A stretch of 64,000 bases of DNA, from assembly GCF_042682045.1 (NCBI RefSeq), contig NZ_JBHUGS010000001.1, forward strand, positions 558,001 through 622,000, written 5' to 3'. Position 1 is the stretch's first letter; the number at the start of each line of letters is the position of its first letter. Both the position numbers and the translations under genes were made by a program. Positions 59,748-64,000 of the stretch are shown piece after piece. The notes below the pieces were generated by a model. It searched no databases, had not been told where the DNA came from, and saw only the letters and a list, made by a program, of their open reading frames with translations. Origin of the DNA: Sphingomonas_R arantia (lineage in GTDB: Bacteria; Pseudomonadota; Alphaproteobacteria; Sphingomonadales; Sphingomonadaceae).

Positions 59748-60257
59748 TCAGCTGCCGATGACGAGCTTGCCGGTCGAGCCGGACTGGGCGGGGGCGAGCG
59801 TTAGTTGCACGGCGGTGCCGTCGGGCTTGCGGCCGGACAACGCGTTCGGCTGATCGGTGAGGGTGTAGCCGGCCTTCTGGAACATGTCGTGATAGTAGGT
59901 GCGCAGCGTCGCGACGGGCGCGGGGGCGGCGAAGGTGACGGTGACGGTGCCGTTGTTGGATTTCGTCCCGGTGTCCGTGGTGTTTCCGGCGACGTCGAAC
60001 CCGGCGACCGTGGTGCCGGGGTAGAGCGCCATGCCGTCGAGTTTCAGCATGTCGGGGGTCAGTTTGATCGCGGGCATGCGGATGTCGGCGTCGAAACCGG
60101 GGAGGTCGATCGCCACCCGGCCGTCCGCCGCCTTGATCGAGACGCTTTCGTCGCTGGTGGTGGTCTTGGTCTGCGGGGCCTTGTCGCAACCGGCGAGCGG
60201 GGCGACGAGCAGCGCGGCGACCGCGAGCAGCGGCAGGGTGGGGGACGATGCGGACAC
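59748..60257 (-). CDS. Hypothetical lipoprotein
   Basis: The 169-residue protein has a lipobox (APLAGC, cysteine about residue 24) and a region rich in D, T and G (KAADGRVAIDLPGFDADIRM, then YYHDMFQKAGYTLTDQPNAL). It may be a small envelope-anchored protein with a ferredoxin-like tail domain. No catalytic motif is seen. It stands alone and is divergent from the small membrane protein gene at 60365. Confidence 0.75.
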   Translation of the reverse strand: MSASSPTLPLLAVAALLVAPLAGCDKAPQTKTTTSDESVSIKAADGRVAIDLPGFDADIRMPAIKLTPDMLKLDGMALYPGTTVAGFDVAGNTTDTGTKSNNGTVTVTFAAPAPVATLRTYYHDMFQKAGYTLTDQPNALSGRKPDGTAVQLTLAPAQSGSTGKLVIGS

Positions 60258-60364
60258 GGGCGGTCTCCTGACGAACGGACGAGTCGCAGGGTATCGCAGG
60301 TGTGTTATTCGAGCAAGACAGCTTTTTGCTTGAAGCTGTCATCATACGCCCGCATATTGCGGTC

Positions 60365-60586
60365 ATGCTCAACATCGCCTCGCTCGGCATCGGTGCCGTC
60401 ACCTTCATCCTCGCGCTGTTCGCGTTCATCCCGTTCCTGGGGTGGGCGAACTGGTTCCTGATCCCGATGGGTCTGGTCGGGCTGGTGCTCGGCGTGCTGT
60501 CGCGGTCGACGACGGGGCGCAACGTCAACATCGTTGTGCTGCTGATCTGCTTCGTCCGGCTGTCGATGGGCGGCGGCATCTTCTGA
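60365..60586 (+). CDS. Small two-helix membrane protein
   Basis: The 73-residue product MLNIASLGIGAVTFILALFA has two helices and ends NIVVLLICFVRLSMGGGIF. The ATG at 60365 is the first plausible start; an upstream frame beginning at 60302 has no ribosome-binding site. It lies 8 bases before the RarD gene and is probably co-transcribed. Similar proteins are common in sphingomonads. Confidence 0.75.
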   Translation: MLNIASLGIGAVTFILALFAFIPFLGWANWFLIPMGLVGLVLGVLSRSTTGRNVNIVVLLICFVRLSMGGGIF

Positions 60587-60594
60587 TCCGCGAC

Positions 60595-61509
60595 GTGGGG
60601 GAACGAACGGCGCGGATCGGCGCGCTTTGCGGCCTCGGCGCTTATGTGTCGTGGGGGCTGCTGCCGCTTTTCCTGAAACTGCTGGTCGGTGTGCCGCCGG
60701 TCCAGATCCTGGCGCACCGCGTGCTGTGGTCGCTGCTGCTGCTGGTCGTGATCGTCACGATCGCGCGCGGGTGGGGCGCGGTGCGGACGGCGTGCCGCTC
60801 GCGGCGCACGCTGCTGCTGCTGTGCGCCAGCGCGGTGCTGATCGCGATCAACTGGCTCGTCTATATCTGGGCGGTGGTGCACGGCCATGTGATCGAGGCA
60901 AGTCTCGGCTATTTCATCAACCCGTTGGTGAACGTGGCGATCGGCGTCGCCGTGCTGGGCGAGCGGTTGCGGCCGGTGCAGCTGGCGGCGGTCGCGATCG
61001 CGGCGGTTGGCGTGGCGGTGCTGGCGCTGTCCGGCACGGGCGCGCTGTGGATCTCGATCACGCTGGCGCTGAGTTTCGGCACCTACGGACTGGTGCGCAA
61101 GGTGGTCGCGGTCGATGCGCTGGCCGGGCTGACGCTGGAGACCGCGTTGCTGGCGCCGATCGCGGCGCTGGTGCTGGTCCTGTCCGCGACGGGCAGCGAC
61201 GCGCTGTTCGGGGCGCCGGCGTTCGGGCAGTCGGCGCGGCTCGACATGCTGCTGATGACGGCGGGGGTGGTGACCGCGCTGCCGCTGCTGATGTTCGCGG
61301 CGGCGGCGCGGCGGATGAAGTACGCCACGCTCGGGCTGTTCCAGTATATCGCGCCCAGCCTGCAGTTTGCGGAGGCGGTCTGGCTGTTCGGCGAGCCGCT
61401 GCGCACCGTGCATCTCGTGACGTTCGGCTGCATCTGGGCGGGGTGTGCGCTGTATGCGGCGGACACGCTGCGTGCGTCGCGCGCTGTGCCGGCGATGGCC
61501 GCGGAATAA
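60595..61509 (+). CDS. rarD: EamA family transporter RarD
   Basis: The 304-residue protein has ten helices (two EamA halves) and the RarD signature SWGLLPLFLKLL near the N-terminus, IAINWLVYIWAV and ASLGYFINPLVNVAIGV. It belongs to the drug/metabolite transporter family; RarD itself has been linked to chloramphenicol sensitivity, not proven resistance. The start is the GTG at 60595; an upstream in-frame leucine codon is less likely. Confidence 0.9.
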   Translation: MGERTARIGALCGLGAYVSWGLLPLFLKLLVGVPPVQILAHRVLWSLLLLVVIVTIARGWGAVRTACRSRRTLLLLCASAVLIAINWLVYIWAVVHGHVIEASLGYFINPLVNVAIGVAVLGERLRPVQLAAVAIAAVGVAVLALSGTGALWISITLALSFGTYGLVRKVVAVDALAGLTLETALLAPIAALVLVLSATGSDALFGAPAFGQSARLDMLLMTAGVVTALPLLMFAAAARRMKYATLGLFQYIAPSLQFAEAVWLFGEPLRTVHLVTFGCIWAGCALYAADTLRASRAVPAMAAE

Positions 61510-61600
61510 GGCTTGCCGGCGGCGGAGCGGTTCCGTATAGGCGCGCCTTGGCTCCGCCGATCGCGTCCTTCCCGGGACAGTCAGTCGATCGGCACTCCGT

Positions 61601-61677
61601 CGGGGGGTAGCTCAGCCTGGTAGAGCACTGCCTTCGGGAGGCAGGGGCCGGAGGTTCGAATCCTCTCTCCCCGACCA
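61601..61677 (+). tRNA. tRNA-Pro(CGG)
   Basis: A 77-base cloverleaf with acceptor CGGGGGG/CTCCCCG, D-arm GCTC...GAGC, anticodon stem CTGCC/GGCAG around TTCGGGA (anticodon CGG), T-arm with TTCGAAT, and an encoded 3' CCA (61675-61677). It decodes CCG, a common proline codon in this GC-rich genome. Confidence 0.96.
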
Positions 61678-62002
61678 TATTCTGTATTCAGCGATCAACG
61701 CTCGTAACTCTGCTTGCGGGGCACGCGTGATGCTGCCTGTCGGTGTCAGGCTCTTAACAGGCCGGTCCGTTTCGTCGTCGGAGGCGGGTAAGCGGACGCT
61801 GGGCGACATTTTTTTGTAAAAATCGGTCGGTCCGGTCGACGTGGTCTCGCGGCGGCAAAGTCCGCTTGGCAGGCCGGTTTCGGCGGAGTTCGAGCGGCTA
61901 ACCCATTGGGAAATGGTCGTTCCGGTGACAGTCCGGTGGCAGGCGCGGTAAGATTTGGTTCAGGGGTCCTTGCTAGCCAGGTGCGGCAGGGGGCTCAACC
62001 AG
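61678..62002. other. Intergenic region after the tRNA
   Basis: No gene is seen. A run of seven T at about 61810-61816 follows a weakly paired GC-rich stretch and could end the tRNA transcript. A G-rich ribosome-binding sequence (GCAGGGGG) lies nine bases before the EAL gene ATG. Confidence 0.4.
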
Positions 62003-63787
62003 ATGGCCGGTACCGCAATGTTGAAGCCCACGGCCGTCGGCGGCCACAACAGCGAGTCGGTGGCAGTCATGCTCGCGCGGGCGGATTTCGCGTTCCAGCC
62101 GATCGTCACGACATCGTCGATGACGGTCCACGGGTTCGAGGCGCTGGCGCGGTTTCCCGAGGGGATGCCGACGGTCTGCGCCCTGCTCGACGAGGCGGAG
62201 GTGACCGGCACTCTGCGCGCGCTGGACCTGGGCCTGGTGCGCAAGGCGATCACGAAGTTCGCGCGGTTCGAGAGTGCCGGCGCGACGCGGCTGTTCTGCA
62301 ACGTCGACAACCGTACATATGGCGGAAGCCCGGCGACCCTGGGCGGTATCCGCGACCTGTTTACCGAGTGCGGGCTGGCGGCCGGCAATTTGTGCCTGGA
62401 GATTTCGGAGCGCGCGCCGGTGCAGGATTCGACCAACCTGCTGCGCACGGTCGAGATGCTGAACGGCATGGGCGTGCGGATCGCGCTCGACGATTTCGGC
62501 GTGGGGATGTCGGGTCTGCACATGCTGCTGACGATCGAGCCGGATTATGTGAAGATCGACCGCGCGTTCATCGACCAGATCGACACCAGCGCGCGCAAGC
62601 AGGCGATCGTTGCCAAGCTGTGCGGGCTGGCCCATGCGCTGGGGTTCATGACGGTCGCGGAGGGGGTCGAGACGGAGGCCGAGTTCCGCATGGCGCGCGA
62701 CCTGGGGTGCGACCTAGCGCAGGGTTTCGGCATCGCGCGGCCGACGACGCGGATCGAGGATCTGGCGATGTCCTATGGGCGCAGCCTGCTCGTGTCGCAC
62801 GGCGCGCGGATGCATGCCCGCGTGGAGGAGTTGCTGAACCCCGTCGCGCCGATGTTGTTGGATGCGCCGCTGGTGGATGCGGCCGACCGGTTCAAGGCGA
62901 TGCCCGACCTGCGCGTGATCCCGGTGATCGATGCGACGGGATCGGTGCTCGGCGCGCTGCTCGAAGAGGATATGCGGCGGTATCTGCTGAGCGATTACGG
63001 GCCGGCGCTGCTCGCCAACAAGGGAGCGGCGCCGCGGATGGAGAAGCTGGTCCGGCGGTTTCCGGTCGCGGATGCCAACGGGACGGTCGAGGCGATCGTC
63101 AACAGCTATGTCGCGGCGGACAGTGCGTGCGGGCTGATTTTGTCGGACGAGGGGCGCTATGCCGGGTTCCTGACCAACAATGCGGTGCTGCGGCTGGCGG
63201 CGGAGGCGGCGGTGTCGGCCGCGCGGGAGCAGAACCCGCTGACCCAGCTGCCCGGCAACCGCAGCATCGCCCACCATATCGGCGAGGCGCTGAAACGCCG
63301 GGGGCCGCAGGCGCTGATCTTCTTCGACTTCGACAATTTCAAGGCGTTCAACGACCATTACGGCTTTGCCGCGGGCGACCGTGCGCTGATGATGTTCGCC
63401 GATCTGCTCCGCAAGCTCGACGTGACGACGGCGTCGTTCGTGGGTCATATCGGCGGGGACGATTTCTTCGCGAGCATCGCGGCGGAGGAGCCGGCCAGCA
63501 CCGAGATCGTCCACGAACTGTGCGCGAAATTCGCGAGCGACGCGGAGAGCCTGTATTCGGTGCGGGACCGCGCGGCCGGCGGGATCCATTCGGTCGATCG
63601 GTTCGGCCAGAACCGCTTTTATCCGCTGCTCCGGACGTCGGCGAGCCTGCTGCACCTGCCGGCGGCGCGGGCGCATCTGACGGTCGAGATGGTCAACGAC
63701 CAGCTCGCGACGGGCAAGCAGATGGCCAAGGCGTCGTCGTCGGGCATCGCGGCGGTCCGGCTGCCCGAAAGTGGCATGGTGTCGTGA
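62003..63787 (+). CDS. EAL-CBS-GGDEF domain cyclic-di-GMP protein
   Basis: The 594-residue protein has an N-terminal EAL domain (HGFEALARF, ISERAPV, LDDFGVGMSG, KIDRAFI, AEGVETEAE, so the main metal and substrate residues are present), then a CBS pair (about 270-410), then a C-terminal GGDEF domain with HIGGDDFFAS. In GGDDF the fourth residue is Asp instead of the usual Glu, so diguanylate cyclase activity may be reduced or lost. The EAL half should hydrolyse cyclic-di-GMP. The EAL-first order is the reverse of the common GGDEF-EAL arrangement. The start is the ATG at 62003. Confidence 0.9.
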   Translation: MAGTAMLKPTAVGGHNSESVAVMLARADFAFQPIVTTSSMTVHGFEALARFPEGMPTVCALLDEAEVTGTLRALDLGLVRKAITKFARFESAGATRLFCNVDNRTYGGSPATLGGIRDLFTECGLAAGNLCLEISERAPVQDSTNLLRTVEMLNGMGVRIALDDFGVGMSGLHMLLTIEPDYVKIDRAFIDQIDTSARKQAIVAKLCGLAHALGFMTVAEGVETEAEFRMARDLGCDLAQGFGIARPTTRIEDLAMSYGRSLLVSHGARMHARVEELLNPVAPMLLDAPLVDAADRFKAMPDLRVIPVIDATGSVLGALLEEDMRRYLLSDYGPALLANKGAAPRMEKLVRRFPVADANGTVEAIVNSYVAADSACGLILSDEGRYAGFLTNNAVLRLAAEAAVSAAREQNPLTQLPGNRSIAHHIGEALKRRGPQALIFFDFDNFKAFNDHYGFAAGDRALMMFADLLRKLDVTTASFVGHIGGDDFFASIAAEEPASTEIVHELCAKFASDAESLYSVRDRAAGGIHSVDRFGQNRFYPLLRTSASLLHLPAARAHLTVEMVNDQLATGKQMAKASSSGIAAVRLPESGMVS

Positions 63788-63800
63788 TGCCGGCGCCGGA

Positions 63801-64000
63801 TCAGGGCTTGCGGCGGAGCCGGCGTCCGACGGCGAGGCCGACCGAGACCGCGAACAGGATCACGATGGTCGTCTGGACGATCGAGAACAGGATAACGAAG
63901 CCGAACGCCAGCGTGCTGGTGCGCATCATGCCGTGCAGCGGGATCGAGATGAGATTGACCAGCAGATAGGCAATGAACAGGTGGCGGAACGGGCGTTCGG
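63801..64000 (-). CDS. Membrane protein, 5' end missing
   Basis: The minus-strand frame is open to the window edge and ends with TGA at 63801-63803. The visible 65 residues read ERPFRHLFIAYLLVNLISIP, then a long hydrophobic helix (FVILFSIVQTTIVILFAVSV) and a basic end RRLRRKP. It is the C-terminal part of an integral membrane protein; nothing more can be said from this fragment. Confidence 0.7.
   Translation of the reverse strand, partial: ERPFRHLFIAYLLVNLISIPLHGMMRTSTLAFGFVILFSIVQTTIVILFAVSVGLAVGRRLRRKP

Noticed and set aside
61906..63969. 687-codon plus-strand frame overlapping the EAL protein
   Set aside because: It is in another frame of the EAL-CBS-GGDEF gene and is glycine/arginine-rich without any domain.

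Overview
The window is GC-rich chromosomal DNA from an alphaproteobacterium, most likely Sphingomonas or a close sphingomonad. This rests on gene content and order (DUF983-SURF1-thrC-M16-rRNA methyltransferase, a DUF2585 gene beside gmk, an ATP12 chaperone next to an RluA-type pseudouridine synthase and crcB), on ATGA/GTGA/TGATG start-stop overlaps, and on many short GC-rich palindromic intergenic repeats. No phage, plasmid backbone, CRISPR array, rRNA or complete insertion sequence was seen.

Region 1 (1-25.4 kb) is mostly housekeeping: cytochrome oxidase assembly (DUF983 fragment, SURF1), threonine synthase, a processing-type protease, an rRNA methyltransferase, cytochrome c maturation CcmA and CcmB, a pterin dehydratase, a glycine-betaine-type ABC importer, a fatty-acid/acyl-CoA operon (two SDRs, a phosphotransferase, an acyl-CoA dehydrogenase), a membrane cytochrome b with a molybdopterin lipoprotein, a cell-surface or conjugate cluster (nucleotidyltransferase, two ATP-grasp enzymes, one glycosyltransferase), thiolase, gamma-glutamyltransferase and guanylate kinase. 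Several repeat families lie between these genes; three copies lie inside a gene and join CcmA to CcmB in one reading frame.

Region 2 (25.4-33.2 kb) is accessory and partly decayed: a twice-frameshifted gene with an HExxH motif, a remnant resembling the N-terminus of a saccharopine dehydrogenase, LysR and AraC regulators, an SDR, a zinc alcohol dehydrogenase and a DCC thiol-redox protein. Region 3 (32.6-39.5 kb) is a TetR-controlled EmrAB-type efflux operon (outer membrane factor, adaptor, 14-TM pump) that continues through TGATG junctions into an ECF-like sigma factor and a patatin-like lipoprotein; two matching operator-like palindromes lie in the TetR/efflux promoter. Region 4 (39.9-47 kb) is a two-component system divergent from a CzcC/CzcA heavy-metal RND operon that lacks the usual adaptor gene and ends in a PAP2 phosphatase.

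Region 5 (47-56 kb) is mostly envelope and poorly characterised genes: a sugar-dehydrogenase beta-propeller fused to a PEBP domain, a TPR/TonB-like protein, a LysE remnant, an M16 protease, an alpha/beta-hydrolase lipoprotein and a DUF2975/XRE pair whose start codon sits in a palindrome. Region 6 (56-64 kb) returns to housekeeping: ATP12, a HAD phosphatase, a pseudouridine synthase, the CrcB fluoride channel, a MAPEG protein, RarD, tRNA-Pro(CGG) and an EAL-CBS-GGDEF protein. The most unusual observations are the repeat-made CcmA-CcmB fusion, the sigma-factor/patatin extension of the efflux operon, and the nucleotidyltransferase/twin ATP-grasp cluster.
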